Source of the DNA: Oleispira sp963851095
GTDB lineage: Bacteria; Pseudomonadota; Gammaproteobacteria; Pseudomonadales; Oceanobacteraceae
Assembly (NCBI GenBank): GCA_963851095.1
Contig: CAWKOX010000015.1
Location: forward strand, 35,113-99,112
Direction: 5' to 3'
Length of the DNA: 64,000 nucleotides
In this document: piece by piece, positions 1 through 10,739 of the stretch
Numbering within the stretch: the first letter of the stretch is position 1
Layout: the number at the start of each line of letters is the position of its first letter
Position numbers and translations under genes: made by a program
The notes under the pieces: generated by a model
What the model saw: only the letters and a program-made list of their open reading frames with translations
What the model was told of the DNA's origin: nothing
Databases searched by the model: none

Positions 1-192
1 TGCAATACATACCAACTAACAATTACAGATGAAACAAATATTTCTAGAGATCATAAACCCGTTAACCTTAATCAGTTTAAAAAATTCCTTAAGTCCAACG
101 GAAACGCGCCAATGCGTTTACAGTTTCACAAAAATAGAAAAACGATTTTTTATATCAGCCTATTATCTCATAATAAGGAGGACCTCCAATGA
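1..192 (+). CDS. 3' end of an unidentified gene upstream of pilY1
   Basis: Frame 1 is open from the first base to a TGA at 190-192, and that stop overlaps the pilY1 start codon (ATGA). The 63 visible residues end in HNKEDLQ and show no motif I recognise. In related bacteria the gene before pilY1 is usually a minor pilin such as PilX or PilW, and the translational coupling fits that, but the visible tail does not prove it. The start lies outside the window. Confidence 0.5.
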   Translation, partial: CNTYQLTITDETNISRDHKPVNLNQFKKFLKSNGNAPMRLQFHKNRKTIFYISLLSHNKEDLQ

Positions 193-3100
193 GAACCTTC
201 ATTAATCGTTATCGCAGTATTGCAACAACAGCCACATTAACCCTATGGTGCTGCTTAGCTCAAGCAGAAGATATTGAAATTTACAGAGGCGTTAGCTCCT
301 CAGTAAAACCTGTATCGATGATGGTTATAGATACTTCTCGTAGTATGTCTAGATGGGCTCAAGAACAGTGGCCAGATTATGACCCATCTGTCGATTACAA
401 AGTCACTTATCCAACTGATTCCGATGGTGACCAAATCGATGATTATTTCAACCCCAACTTATACTACTTCAATAAATATGACTACTTTGGCAAGGAATTA
501 ACTAATAGTAGACGAGATAGTTTAAAAGAACGGCCATTTCCTAAAGCTGCGTTAAAATGTGATTCTGCGCATAGTATTTTTGAAACAGTTGGGTTCTACG
601 AAGATAAATTCAAGCGCTGGAACCCCTCAAGATCAAGCTGGGAGCCATCTTTTTCTAGGAACTGGACACCATCTGGCAGCGGCTCTGATATAAATGCATT
701 TATTGATTGCCAATCAGATGAGTATGACTCCGCTCAAAACCCTTCGCTGCTGCAGTATGTTCAGACATACTACACTTCAAGCAACACTCCCTACCTGACT
801 TATAAGGATTATTACTACCAATACACTTGGACTAATTATTACGGGTTATTTTTTAAATATATTTATACTGGTAATTACCTTAACTATTTAGTGTATAGAG
901 AAGAGCACAAAGATACCCTTATTGGGGCTAAAAAATCACGAATGCAGATCACTAAAGAGGCTGCCAAATTTGTTGTTGATACAACCGGTGGCATTAAGCT
1001 AGGTTTAGCTCGCTTTGACCTTGATAGCGGCGGCGGCATGATTGATTTAGCGGCAACCGATATCGAAGGTTACGAGATATTAGTAGCCAAAGTGGGGATA
1101 CTGTATTTACCACAATGATCGATTCCTACCTCCCCTGGGGTGGCACGCCACTGACTGAATCTTTTTACGAAACCGCTCGATACCTAAGAGGCAATAGTGT
1201 TTTGTATGGTACAGATTCTAATAGCCGCCGCTTAAGATCAGGCTACACTCTTAATGATTTACAACGTGATTCTGCAGACGGTATTCTATTAAGCAACAAT
1301 TACAATTTAAACCGCACGACTGTAACTTCTAACCCGAGTACCAGCGCCTCAAGATCAGGCAATACCTACAACTCGCCGATTGACTCTGCCTGTAATGCGA
1401 CTAGTAATTTAGTACTATTTACAGACGGTGTGCCTCAAAGTGATGAGGGGGCAAACTCTAGAATCAGATCTTTATTAACAAGCGCGAATATCGACTTTGA
1501 TACTGAGCCAGGTCTTACTGCTTATGATTGTTCAGTATAAGTATCCTTGCTCAGGTGATGGTGCTTGTGCAGAAGAATTGGCTTACTATTTAGCCAATGT
1601 TGATCAGCGTCCACTTCTACCAGGTAAACAAACTATTAATACCCATGTTATTGGTGGTTTTTTGATGAAAGCTCAAACGGCTCAGCACTTGACTATACAT
1701 GAAGAATATTGCACGTCTTGGTGAGGGAACTTATGCGGCAGCATCCAGCAAAGAAGATATCGCTAAAGCGTTTAGAGCTGCCGTAACTGCTGGTCACGAC
1801 AAGCCTGTTACATTCGTAGCTCCTGCTGTATCCGTCAATTCATATAATAGCTTGGAGCATTTGGATAGTTTATTTTACGCAATGTTTGTTCCTTCTGCCA
1901 ACAACAACTGGAAAGGAAACCTTAAAAGTTATCGCTTATCTCCTAGTGGATTAGTGGTAGATGCAGAGGGTGATCGCTGTTGATAAATCTAGCGGTCTAT
2001 TTAAAGAAGCTAGCCGCAGCTACTGGACACCAGAAGGAACCACAGATGGCGACAGCGTTTTAAAAGGAGGTGCTGCTGTTAACCTAATCAAGGAAAATAA
2101 TATTTTTACCCACTTTGGGTACACTAAAGAATCATTAAATACAACGTTATCAACCAGCACTATTAGTAAGGACATGCTTGGGCTTGCTCAAACATCTACT
2201 GACGAGCACTCTGCTGTAATTGATTGGTTAAACAGAAAACAAGGTATGGAAAACGCGCCTGCAAATGGAAGATCCACTACACAGCCGCCCTGTGGTTGTG
2301 AACTATGGTTATGACCAAGATCCAACGATCAATAACATAACGCCTAAAGGGGTTGTATTCATGGGTACTAATAGTGGTTATTTACACGCTATTGATGCTA
2401 GATAAAGATAACTTTAAAGAGTATTTTTCATATATTCCCAAAGAACTTTTAGGTAATGCCAACCTTTATCAAACAGCCGATCAATACGATCCAAAACCTT
2501 ACGGAGTTGATGGCCCAATTAACTATTGGCATGTAGATGCAAATCAAAACTCACAGGTTGATAACGGCGAAAAAGTTTATCTTTACTTTGGTCTTGCGCC
2601 GTGGTGGACGCCATTACTACGCACTTGATATTAGCGACCCTGAAAGCCCTAAATTTCAATGGCAAATAAACGGTGGTCAAGGTGGCGACTTTGACAAAAT
2701 GGGAGAATCTTGGTCACCTATGTCACTTGCCAAAGTTAGATGGGGAGACTCAGGAAAAACTAAAGTTGTTTTATTATTTGGTGGTGGCTACGACCCGCAA
2801 GAAGATACTCGTACTATTCGCGCACCTCACAGCATGGGGAACTCTAGTCTATATGATAGACCCTGAAACAGGGGAGCTACTATGGAGCGCAAGTAATTCT
2901 GGGGCATCAACTAATCTTACAGATATGACCAGTGCTATTACTAGCGAAATCAAAACCATTGATTTTGATGGCGATCAAATCACCGATTATTTCTTCGTGA
3001 GTGACCTCGGTGGTCGTGTTTGGCGCTTTGATCTCAATGCAGAAATAACTGAAAGCATCAGCAAGTCAAACTTTGTTGCAGGTGCGGGTATCATTTTTGA

Positions 3101-3827
3101 CGCCAACAATAATAGCGCCAACTATCAACGTTTTTATGATGCACCTAGTGTTTCTTATTTCTATGATAAAGAGACAAAAGAGAAATTCCTGACCGTTTCA
3201 ATTGGCTCAGGCTATCGTGCACACCCTCTACAAGTGGCTGACCAAGATAGCTTCTACATTATTAAAGATCATAATATAGTAGCGCCTCCTGCTACTTACG
3301 ATACTTTAGATAGGGGAGATGTAATCGACATTCCTACTACTGCAACCAGCACTCCACATTCACCCAAAGGATGGAAATATGACCTTCCTACGGGTGAAAA
3401 AGTGCTTTCGCCCTCCTTAACGGCAAATGGACATATGTTTTTCACCACATTTTCTCCTAAGTCGATTGGGAATACCGTTGCAGGTTGTAATGCAGATATT
3501 GGTAATGCAAAAGCCTATGCCATTGCCTTTAACCCTTCGGCACCTGAAATATCGTCCGAGACCATTATCACTGATGGTCCTCCTCCAGCACCGATTGAGT
3601 TAACGGTTTCGAATACAGGGCAGGAGGCATTTTGTGTGACCAACCCCGGTCATAAAAGCTGCCAGCCAGAAGAAGAGGATGAAAACTGTAAAGATACAAA
3701 CTCTTGCCCAGCACCAAAACCTGAGTGTGAAGCCTCTGTCTCTGTTATTCTCAGTGGTACCAGTGTAATCTCTGGTGGCGCTGACCAGTGTGATTTACTA
3801 GAAAGAAATTATTGGCGCTCACTGTAG
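189..3827 (+). pseudogene. pilY1: pilY1, type IV pilus tip adhesin, broken by about nine frameshifts
   Basis: PilY1 is a secreted pilus-tip adhesin and biogenesis factor of about 1160 residues; this locus spans about 1210 codons. The N-terminus has a signal peptide ending near LAQA, followed by a von Willebrand A-like MIDAS motif (DTSRSMS, about residue 48). The C-terminal beta-propeller is recognisable from MEDPLHSRPVVVNYGYD and GTNSGYLHAIDA, and a calcium-site-like DFDGDQITDYF lies near 2960. The reading frame changes near 1093, 1535, 1660, 1697, 1974, 2255, 2400, 2595 and 2838. Family sequence resumes after every break, so no domain is lost. One break is a T run at 1658-1663. A strong Shine-Dalgarno AAGGAGG (175-181) precedes the start. 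No intact full-length protein can be made from this sequence; recent decay or clustered sequence errors are both possible. Confidence 0.85.
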
Positions 3828-3857
3828 CCCTACATAATTTATAACTCATAACAGCAA

Positions 3858-3895
3858 GCCCCATAACAGCTCAATACTTTGAGATGTTATGGGGC
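3858..3895 (+). terminator. hairpin between pilY1 and pilE
   Basis: GCCCCATAACA (3858-3868) pairs with TGTTATGGGGC (3885-3895), an 11-base perfect stem followed by ATTTT. It lies just after the pilY1 stop and before pilE, so it probably ends or attenuates pilY1 transcription. The in-frame ATG at 3879 lies inside this hairpin, which argues for the later pilE start. Confidence 0.6.
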
Positions 3896-3914
3896 ATTTT
3901 GCAGTAGGCTAAAA

Positions 3915-4433
3915 ATGAAACAACGCGGTTTTACCTTAATTGAACTAATGATAGTGGTTGCTATTATTGGCATTCTTGCAAGTGTCGTAATGCCCAGCTA
4001 CCGAAATTATGTATTAGAGAGTCAGCGTGAAGATACGATGACGAAACTCTTACAAGTAGTGCAACTTCAAGAGCGTTTCTATCTCAATAACGCCAGATAC
4101 GCACCGGCAATGGTAGACCTCAACTATGATGTTGACGCACTCGGCCAATGGGTCATAACCTACAATGGCATCAATACCTATGGGGTTCGTATTGGCTTAT
4201 GTGATAACAATGTAATTTACCCTGATGGCCCTCCGGCTACAGAATGCTTTATTGCGATAGCAACACCGATTAGTGGCGTTGCTGATGAAGATGCTTTCAT
4301 GGGGCTTCTAGCAGCTGATAATCGTGGGCGTAAGGTTTGGGACTTCAACAAATTGGTTATTAGAGACTGGGATGGTAATGATTTAGCGGACGCAAGATGC
4401 CCTGAATGTATTATTGCTCGTGCTAACTACTAG
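3915..4433 (+). CDS. pilE: PilE-like minor pilin
   Basis: This is a type IV pilin-like protein of about 172 residues. It starts MKQRGFTLIELMIVVAIIG: a short basic leader, the prepilin peptidase site G/F, glutamate at mature position 5, and the hydrophobic N-terminal helix used for membrane anchoring and filament packing. The cysteine-containing C-terminus fits the disulfide-bounded D-region of minor pilins. Placement after pilY1 and convergent with ispH matches the fimT-pilVWXY1-pilE/ispH arrangement known in Pseudomonas. An upstream in-frame ATG at 3879 would add 12 residues before the leader and falls in the terminator hairpin, so 3915 is preferred. Substrate of PilD; probably primes or modulates pilus assembly. 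Confidence 0.85.
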   Translation: MKQRGFTLIELMIVVAIIGILASVVMPSYRNYVLESQREDTMTKLLQVVQLQERFYLNNARYAPAMVDLNYDVDALGQWVITYNGINTYGVRIGLCDNNVIYPDGPPATECFIAIATPISGVADEDAFMGLLAADNRGRKVWDFNKLVIRDWDGNDLADARCPECIIARANY

Positions 4434-4459
4434 AACACTACAATCTAATATTTAGTTAC

Positions 4460-4487
4460 AACTCAGAGCGAATTATCGCTCTGAGTT
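4460..4487. terminator. bidirectional hairpin between pilE and ispH
   Basis: AACTCAGAGCG (4460-4470) and CGCTCTGAGTT (4477-4487) form a perfect 11-base stem with a 6-base loop AATTAT. It lies between two convergent genes and probably ends transcription from both sides. No long T tract follows in either direction. Confidence 0.65.
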
Positions 4488-4493
4488 AACCCA

Positions 4494-5438
4494 TCAAACC
4501 TCAACCAACCTCAACTCTTTCGGCAAAGAAAACACAACATTCTCTTCTTGCCCCTGCAGCTCTTCCGGCACTTCACCGCCCCATTCTTTCAAGCGGTCAA
4601 CTACAGATTGCACAAGGATTTCAGGAGCAGAAGCGCCAGCGGTAATGCCGATGCTTTCAATACCGTCTAACCATTCTTTTTGAATCTCTTCAGCGTTATC
4701 AATTAAGTACGCTTTTGCCCCCATACGCTCGCCCAGTTCGCGTAAGCGGTTGGAGTTAGAACTGTTCGGCGAACCAACAACCAATAACAACTCTGTGCCT
4801 GTCGCTAGCACTTTTACCGCGTCTTGACGGTTTTGAGTGGCGTAGCAAATATCATCTTTGCGAGGGCCTTCAATTTTTTCAAACTTGGCGCGTAAGGCTT
4901 CAATGACTTTAGCGGTATCATCCATTGAAAGCGTAGTCTGGGTCACATAATAAAGTGCTTCTGGGTTTTCAACTTCTAGTGCGGCAACATCTTCTTCATC
5001 TTCGACTAGATAAATATTTCCGCCATTAGAGTGGTCATACTGCCCCATCGTCCCTTCAACTTCTGGGTGGCCTTTGTGGCCAATCAGAATGCATTCACTG
5101 CCGTCGGCACTGTAGCGGCTAACTTCTAAATGTACTTTCGTCACCAGTGGGCACGTTGCATCAAATACTTTCAAACCACGAGCAGTTGCTTCGTTACGCA
5201 CGGTTTGCGATACACCATGAGCTGAGAAGATCACGATGCTGTCATCAGGCACTTCATGAAGCTCATCAACAAATACTGCGCCGCGATCACGTAAACCATT
5301 CACCACAAATTTGTTATGCACCACTTCATGGCGAACATAAATAGGCGGCTCGAATAAATCCAAAGCACGATTTACGATATCAATTGCACGATCAACACCC
5401 GCGCAAAAACCACGAGGGTTCGCCATTTTAATTTTCAT
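4494..5438 (-). CDS. ispH: 4-hydroxy-3-methylbut-2-enyl diphosphate reductase
   Basis: IspH performs the last MEP-pathway step, reducing HMBPP to IPP and DMAPP with a [4Fe-4S] cluster. At 314 residues it has normal length. The three cluster cysteines are in PRGFCAGV (C12), DATCPLV (about C96) and DDICYATQNRQ (about C197). Conserved histidines occur in RHEVVHNK and SAHGVS. It starts immediately after the fkpB stop, so the two are cotranscribed and probably coupled. Last gene of the murJ-to-ispH set on this strand. Function is secure from motifs and synteny. Confidence 0.97.
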   Translation of the reverse strand: MKIKMANPRGFCAGVDRAIDIVNRALDLFEPPIYVRHEVVHNKFVVNGLRDRGAVFVDELHEVPDDSIVIFSAHGVSQTVRNEATARGLKVFDATCPLVTKVHLEVSRYSADGSECILIGHKGHPEVEGTMGQYDHSNGGNIYLVEDEEDVAALEVENPEALYYVTQTTLSMDDTAKVIEALRAKFEKIEGPRKDDICYATQNRQDAVKVLATGTELLLVVGSPNSSNSNRLRELGERMGAKAYLIDNAEEIQKEWLDGIESIGITAGASAPEILVQSVVDRLKEWGGEVPEELQGQEENVVFSLPKELRLVEV

Positions 5439-5924
5439 TTATGCTTCTTCCCAACCTGCATCAGTCACTGAAAGAATCTGAACTTCAAACTCTAAATCTT
5501 TACCTGCTAGCGGATGATTAAAATCAACTGTTACATAATCACCTTCAATAGATTTAATCACACCCGGTAATTCTGCTTTAGCCGCATCGGCAAATGATAC
5601 CACCAATCCTGGCGACAACGGCATATCAACAGCAAAGCTAGAGCGCTTCATTTCTTGAATATTCTGAGGGTTTGTTTGACCAAACGCTTTTTCAGCAGGA
5701 ACAGTAAAGGTTTTATGATCGCCTGTTGTTAGGCCAATTAAAAACTCTTCAAAGCCCGGTAATAAATTACCATCGCCTAATACAAACTCCGCAGGTTTTG
5801 CATTAAAGGTTGAATCAACTTCGTCTTTTTTACGCGTGCCATCCGTTGCAATGCCGTCCATGCGCAATGCAAAGTGCATAGAAACTTTAGAATCAGCAGC
5901 AATCGTTTGAATAGAATGAGACAT
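5439..5924 (-). CDS. fkpB: FKBP-type peptidyl-prolyl isomerase (SlpA/FkpB)
   Basis: A 161-residue cytoplasmic FKBP of the SlyD/SlpA class, predicted to catalyse proline cis-trans isomerisation and to act as a chaperone. FKBP signatures include PAEFVLGDGNLLPGFEEFL and the C-terminal strand VTVDFNHPLAGKDLEFEVQIL. The histidine-rich metal-binding tail of SlyD is absent, which supports FkpB rather than SlyD. The gene lies between lspA and ispH as in Pseudomonas and E. coli, with a 12-base gap to lspA and none to ispH. Confidence 0.92.
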   Translation of the reverse strand: MSHSIQTIAADSKVSMHFALRMDGIATDGTRKKDEVDSTFNAKPAEFVLGDGNLLPGFEEFLIGLTTGDHKTFTVPAEKAFGQTNPQNIQEMKRSSFAVDMPLSPGLVVSFADAAKAELPGVIKSIEGDYVTVDFNHPLAGKDLEFEVQILSVTDAGWEEA

Positions 5925-5936
5925 TATTCGTTACCT

Positions 5937-6482
5937 TTATTCTTTATCGGTAGAGGACAAAACAGCGGCTGCTTTTGCAGCGGCTTTTTCTCGACGCGCT
6001 TCAAATACCACATCGAGGCCGAGCATAATCGCACCAACGGTAATCGCGCTGTCAGCAATATTAAAAGCAGGAAAATAAGAGCCTGCCCAATGAATTGAAA
6101 TAAAATCAATGACATGGCCGTACACTAAGCGATCAAATAGATTACCTAATGCGCCACCTAAAATAAGGGTTAGCGCGACCGCCATCCATTTATTCGCGCG
6201 CGGTAGCTTATGCAGCCAGCTGATTAACATCACGCTAACGCCTACGGCTATCGCGGTAAAAAACCAACGCTGCCAGCCATCTTCACCGGCAAGAAAGCTA
6301 AACGCTGCGCCAGGGTTATAAAGCAGTGTTAAATCAAATACCGGAAAAATCGGCACTGGCTGGCCATAGGTTAAAAAGTTTTCGGCAAGCTGCTTGGTAA
6401 TCAGGTCGAACGCAATCACGAAGACGGATAACCACAACCAAATCAGGGCGGAGGGTTCCCCAGCCTTTCGTTCTTGATTCAT
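5937..6482 (-). CDS. lspA: lipoprotein signal peptidase
   Basis: Signal peptidase II cleaves the leader of diacylglyceryl-modified prolipoproteins in the inner membrane. The protein has 181 residues and four predicted membrane segments. Signature blocks are NPGAAFSFLAG and GGALGNLFDRLVYGHVIDFI (catalytic Asp in the second block), plus FNIADSAITVG with the second catalytic Asp. The 20-residue extension with repeated alanine and lysine at the C-terminus is poorly conserved in the family. It lies 77 bases after ileS and directly upstream of fkpB. Confidence 0.96.
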   Translation of the reverse strand: MNQERKAGEPSALIWLWLSVFVIAFDLITKQLAENFLTYGQPVPIFPVFDLTLLYNPGAAFSFLAGEDGWQRWFFTAIAVGVSVMLISWLHKLPRANKWMAVALTLILGGALGNLFDRLVYGHVIDFISIHWAGSYFPAFNIADSAITVGAIMLGLDVVFEARREKAAAKAAAVLSSTDKE

Positions 6483-6559
6483 GCTAAATTACTCAATTTT
6501 TTTGTTCCGATTGACGTGACTTTTTAATCACGCCAATCATTCACTATTTATCTGTATGC

Positions 6560-9508
6560 TTATGCAAAGTGACGAACTTCACCTTCACCCGCAATATTCG
6601 TTACGCAGCGAGAACATAAAGTCGCATGTTCTGGATGCATACCCACTGTGACATTATGATGCCAGCAACGTTCACACTTCTCAGCCGTTGATGCAGAAAG
6701 CGATAAACGTAAACCACTGACGTCTGTTTTTTGTGTACTTGCTTCATCCGCATCGGCTAACGCTTTAACGTCAGCAGTCGAAGTGATCGTCACGAAACGA
6801 AGTTCTTCGCCTAATTTTTCTAACAGAGGTTTCAAGGTCTCATCAGCAAACAAAGTCACATCAGCGGCCAAACTAGAGCCTACTTTCTTATCACTACGCG
6901 CTTCTTCTAGAATCTTGTTCACCGCGGTTTTAACGGACATGATTTGACGCCAGTAATTATCGTCCAAACTCAAATCATTAACTTGAGGTAGCTCATACCA
7001 TTCGGCAAGTAGGACGGATTTTTCACGCTCAATAGCATTACCTTCTGCATCAACTGCAACAGGTAGGACATCCCAGATTTCTTCAGCCGTGAAACTTAAT
7101 ACCGGAGCAATCCAACGCACCATCGCTTCCGCAATATGATACAAGGCCGTTTGCGCACTACGACGCGCAAGACCATCGGCCTTACAGGTGTACTGGCGAT
7201 CTTTAATGATGTCTAAGTAGAAGGAACCCAACTCGCCAACACTGAAGTTCATCAACAACTTGGTCAAACCGCTGAAGTTATAATCGTTATAAAGCGCCTT
7301 CACTTGCTTATCCATATTGCTTGCATGATTTAAAATCCAAGCATCCAATGGCAACATATCCTCTACTGCGACCAAATCCGTTTTTGGATTAAAGCCTGCA
7401 ATGTTAGCCAACAAGAAGCGGCAAGTATTACGAATACGACGATACGCATCGGCGTTACGTTTTAGAATTTCATCAGATACCGTCATTTCAGTGCTGTAGT
7501 CAGTATCAGCTACCCACCAGCGTAAAATATCAGCGCCCAGCTTATTCATCACATCGATTGGCGATACGGTATTACCGATCGATTTCGACATTTTGCGACC
7601 CTGTGCATCCACAGTGAAACCGTGCGTTAACGCAGTTTTATAAGGCGCTTGGCCTTTGGCAGCAACCGAGGTCAACAATGAAGACTGGAACCAACCGCGG
7701 TGTTGATCTGAACCTTCAAGATACAAATCAGCAGGTGAGCGTAAGCCATCACGCTCATCAAGAACGGCCGCATGCGTTACACCAGAATCGAACCATACGT
7801 CTAAAGTATCGGTAACTTTCACATAGTTTTCAGCGTCTTCTGCGCTGAGTAAATCAGTGGTTTCTAATTCGAACCACGCATCAATACCCTTTTCTTCAAC
7901 CTTAATCGCCACTCTCTCGATTAAAGCTTTGCTATCTGGGTGCAGCTCAGAAGTTTCTTTATGAACGAATAAAGCAATGGGAACACCCCAAGTACGCTGA
8001 CGAGAAATACACCAATCAGGGCGACCATTCATCATGCCTTCGATGCGAGCTTTACCCCAACTTGGGCGCCATTCAATATCATTTTCAACCGCATCCATTG
8101 CTTGAGTTAATAAAGATTTTTCTGCTTTATCAGACTCCATTGCGATAAACCACTGTGGCGTCGCCCGGAAAATAATCGGCGTTTTATGACGCCAGCAATG
8201 CGGGTAGCTGTGCTCGATTTTTAATTTCTTAATCAAGGCACCCTTCTCTCCAAGAATGCCTAATACGCGGAAGTTTCCTTTGTCCGCGACCGACAACCCA
8301 GAAAGTTCTAAACTTTCTAAAACAGGATTGTTGATGAAAGTACCTTCAGCACTAACCAACATGGCATTAGCTTTTACGCCGTACTGATTAGAAACCACGT
8401 AATCGTCGGCACCGTGCATTGGCGCAGTGTGAACGGAACCTGTACCGGCATCAGCGGTAACGTGCTCACCGGTAATTACAGGGACTGTTTTAGCCTGTTC
8501 ATTCACGGTCATGAACGGATGAATAACCGAGAACGGTGCAACATCTTGCTCTGGTATTTGACCAAACGCAGAACCTTTAGCGTTTGCGATGACATTGAAA
8601 TCTGTGATGCCATAACGGCCCATAGCATCTTCAACAAGAGCTGTTGCTAATACTAAAATTTCATCCTGTTCTGTTAAGTGAACTAAGGAGTATTCTAATT
8701 CAGGGTGAACAGACACCGCTTCGTTTGCAGGCAAAGTCCATGGGGTTGTTGTCCAGATAACGATGTTTGCTGTCTTGCTAGCAAAAGAAGCATCTGCACC
8801 AAACGCGGTTAACAAAGCAGCGGTATCTGTAAACGCAAATTTCACATCGATAGAGATCGATTTTTTATCTTGGTATTCAACTTCTGCTTCCGCTAATGCA
8901 GAACCACAATCCATACACCAGTTAACCGGTTTGAAGCCTTTTTGTAGGTGGCCGTTATCGGCAATTTTACCCAGAGTACGAATGATGTTGGCTTCAAATT
9001 TGAAGTCCATGGTTAGGTAAGGGTTTTCCCAATCACCTAATACCATCAAACGTTTAAAACCTTCACGCTGGCCGTTAACTTGCTCAGCCGCGTACTCACG
9101 ACAATGCTGACGGAACTGCGCTGGGGTAACTTTATCACCGGCCTTGCCAACTTTTTCTTCAACTTTTAATTCAATCGGTAAACCGTGGCAGTCCCAACCA
9201 GGAACGTAAGGCGCATCGAAGCCAGCCATGGTTTTAGACTTGATGATGATGTCTTTTAAAACCTTGTTTACCGCGTGACCAATGTGAATATCACCGTTCG
9301 CGTAAGGAGGGCCATCGTGCAAAATAAACTGTTCACGACCAGAGCGGGCATTACGAATTTGCTTATACAAACCCATATCTTGCCATTGAGCCAATAATTC
9401 AGGCTCGCGCTGCGCCAAATTTCCACGCATTGGGAAATCGGTTTCTGGCAAGTTTAATGTCGCCTTATATTGGCTCTCTACTTTTCCCGCTTGGTCTTTT
9501 TTGGTCAT
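6560..9508 (-). CDS. ileS: isoleucyl-tRNA synthetase
   Basis: Class I aminoacyl-tRNA synthetase charging tRNA-Ile; 982 residues, slightly longer than the roughly 940 of E. coli. The HIGH motif appears as PPYANGDIHIGHA (about residue 65) and the KMSKS loop as GRKMSKSIGN (about residue 630). The CP1 editing domain lies between. The C-terminal zinc finger is intact, with cysteine pairs in CERCWHH and LCSRC, the bacterial mupirocin-sensitive type of architecture. It lies between ribF and lspA in the usual order. Confidence 0.97.
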   Translation of the reverse strand: MTKKDQAGKVESQYKATLNLPETDFPMRGNLAQREPELLAQWQDMGLYKQIRNARSGREQFILHDGPPYANGDIHIGHAVNKVLKDIIIKSKTMAGFDAPYVPGWDCHGLPIELKVEEKVGKAGDKVTPAQFRQHCREYAAEQVNGQREGFKRLMVLGDWENPYLTMDFKFEANIIRTLGKIADNGHLQKGFKPVNWCMDCGSALAEAEVEYQDKKSISIDVKFAFTDTAALLTAFGADASFASKTANIVIWTTTPWTLPANEAVSVHPELEYSLVHLTEQDEILVLATALVEDAMGRYGITDFNVIANAKGSAFGQIPEQDVAPFSVIHPFMTVNEQAKTVPVITGEHVTADAGTGSVHTAPMHGADDYVVSNQYGVKANAMLVSAEGTFINNPVLESLELSGLSVADKGNFRVLGILGEKGALIKKLKIEHSYPHCWRHKTPIIFRATPQWFIAMESDKAEKSLLTQAMDAVENDIEWRPSWGKARIEGMMNGRPDWCISRQRTWGVPIALFVHKETSELHPDSKALIERVAIKVEEKGIDAWFELETTDLLSAEDAENYVKVTDTLDVWFDSGVTHAAVLDERDGLRSPADLYLEGSDQHRGWFQSSLLTSVAAKGQAPYKTALTHGFTVDAQGRKMSKSIGNTVSPIDVMNKLGADILRWWVADTDYSTEMTVSDEILKRNADAYRRIRNTCRFLLANIAGFNPKTDLVAVEDMLPLDAWILNHASNMDKQVKALYNDYNFSGLTKLLMNFSVGELGSFYLDIIKDRQYTCKADGLARRSAQTALYHIAEAMVRWIAPVLSFTAEEIWDVLPVAVDAEGNAIEREKSVLLAEWYELPQVNDLSLDDNYWRQIMSVKTAVNKILEEARSDKKVGSSLAADVTLFADETLKPLLEKLGEELRFVTITSTADVKALADADEASTQKTDVSGLRLSLSASTAEKCERCWHHNVTVGMHPEHATLCSRCVTNIAGEGEVRHFA

Positions 9509-9565
9509 TTTTCTTCCAACTATAATCTGCCGTTAGGCTCTTATGTTTTTAAAATTTAATTCTAT

Positions 9566-10567
9566 TTATTTACTGCTGTTTGAGGAAAAGAATTCTCGAG
9601 CAACACTCATATCATTTCCAATGGCGACTTTTAGTTCATCCAGCCCATTAAACTTTTTCTCTTCGCGAATCTTTTGACAAAACTCAATACTCAAACGTTT
9701 GCCATAAATGTTTCCACCCTCTCCTAAACTAGGAAAGTCAAAAATATGCACTTCGAGCGACGGCTCAGGAATCCCAGCAACCGTAGGTTTAACCCCAATA
9801 TTGGCGACACCTTGCCACACTCTTGGCAGGCCTGAAGCATCACGTACTTCTCTTTCGTGACAGTCAGCGACTTCAATCTCAATCGCTTTCACCGCATAAA
9901 CACCGGTCATCGGCAATTTATTACGCTGCAAAATGACATTCGCGGTAGGCACACCAATTGTACGCCCCAGCTGGCGGCCATATCCAATACGACCACTCAT
10001 TCGGTAAGGGCGACCTAACAATTTACCTGCACTAACCAGGTCATTAGCGACTAGGCATTTGCGCACTCGAGTACTGCTGACACGCTGGCCTTCGAACTCG
10101 AAGGTCTTAGTATCTTCGACGCTAAAGCCACCTTTTTCACCAGCGTACTGCAACAACTGATAATCACCGGTACGATCACAGCCAAAGCGAAAATCATCAC
10201 CCACGATCAAATGACGGATCTTTAAGCCATCCAGCAAAATTGTCTGAATAAACTGATCAGCGCTCATCGAGCGAAGTTTCTGATTGAACGGCAAACACAA
10301 AACGTAATCGACACCAAAACTGGCGAGGTCTTGTAGCTTCTCGCTCATATTTGCAAGACGCGCAGGTGCTTGATCCGGCGCAAAAAACTCACGCGGCTGA
10401 GGTTCAAACATCATAACCACCGTTGGCAGTTGATGCTCTTCACCCTGTTTCTTCAGCTGCTGAAGAATTGTTTGATGTCCTAAATGAACACCATCAAAGT
10501 TGCCGATAGTAGCAACGCAGCCAGAAAAGTCGGATGGAATGTTGTATAACCCACGAATAAGGCGCAT
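9566..10567 (-). CDS. ribF: bifunctional riboflavin kinase/FAD synthetase
   Basis: Makes FMN from riboflavin and FAD from FMN. The 333-residue protein has the N-terminal nucleotidyltransferase half (GNFDGVHLGHQ near residue 23, VVGDDFRFG near residue 120, VSSTRVR near residue 163). The C-terminal flavokinase half has GRPYRMSGRIGYGRQLGRTIG and PTANV, where the Thr/Asn binds the riboflavin kinase Mg-ATP. It lies 57 bases upstream of ileS and 172 bases after murJ. No FMN riboswitch is visible before it. Confidence 0.96.
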   Translation of the reverse strand: MRLIRGLYNIPSDFSGCVATIGNFDGVHLGHQTILQQLKKQGEEHQLPTVVMMFEPQPREFFAPDQAPARLANMSEKLQDLASFGVDYVLCLPFNQKLRSMSADQFIQTILLDGLKIRHLIVGDDFRFGCDRTGDYQLLQYAGEKGGFSVEDTKTFEFEGQRVSSTRVRKCLVANDLVSAGKLLGRPYRMSGRIGYGRQLGRTIGVPTANVILQRNKLPMTGVYAVKAIEIEVADCHEREVRDASGLPRVWQGVANIGVKPTVAGIPEPSLEVHIFDFPSLGEGGNIYGKRLSIEFCQKIREEKKFNGLDELKVAIGNDMSVAREFFSSNSSK

Positions 10568-10739
10568 ACCGCCGATAAACCCCGCCTAAAATAACTGCGG
10601 GATTATAGCGACTTGACCAGCAAGTGAACAGGTCTTTTGAGAGCATCCTAGGCTAGAATTTTGTTTTGGCGATGAAAGCTTTGTAAGCGATTAACCACTG
10701 AAGCACCGAGCGCTCTATGGATAACCCCAAAAGCGCCCC

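Noticed and set aside
189..3827. Programmed frameshifting as the explanation for the split pilY1
   Set aside because: Nine breaks in both directions without slippery heptamers or stimulatory hairpins are far more than any known programmed system.
10568..10739. FMN riboswitch before ribF
   Set aside because: The conserved RFN elements are not visible in the gap; ribF belongs to the murJ-ileS unit.
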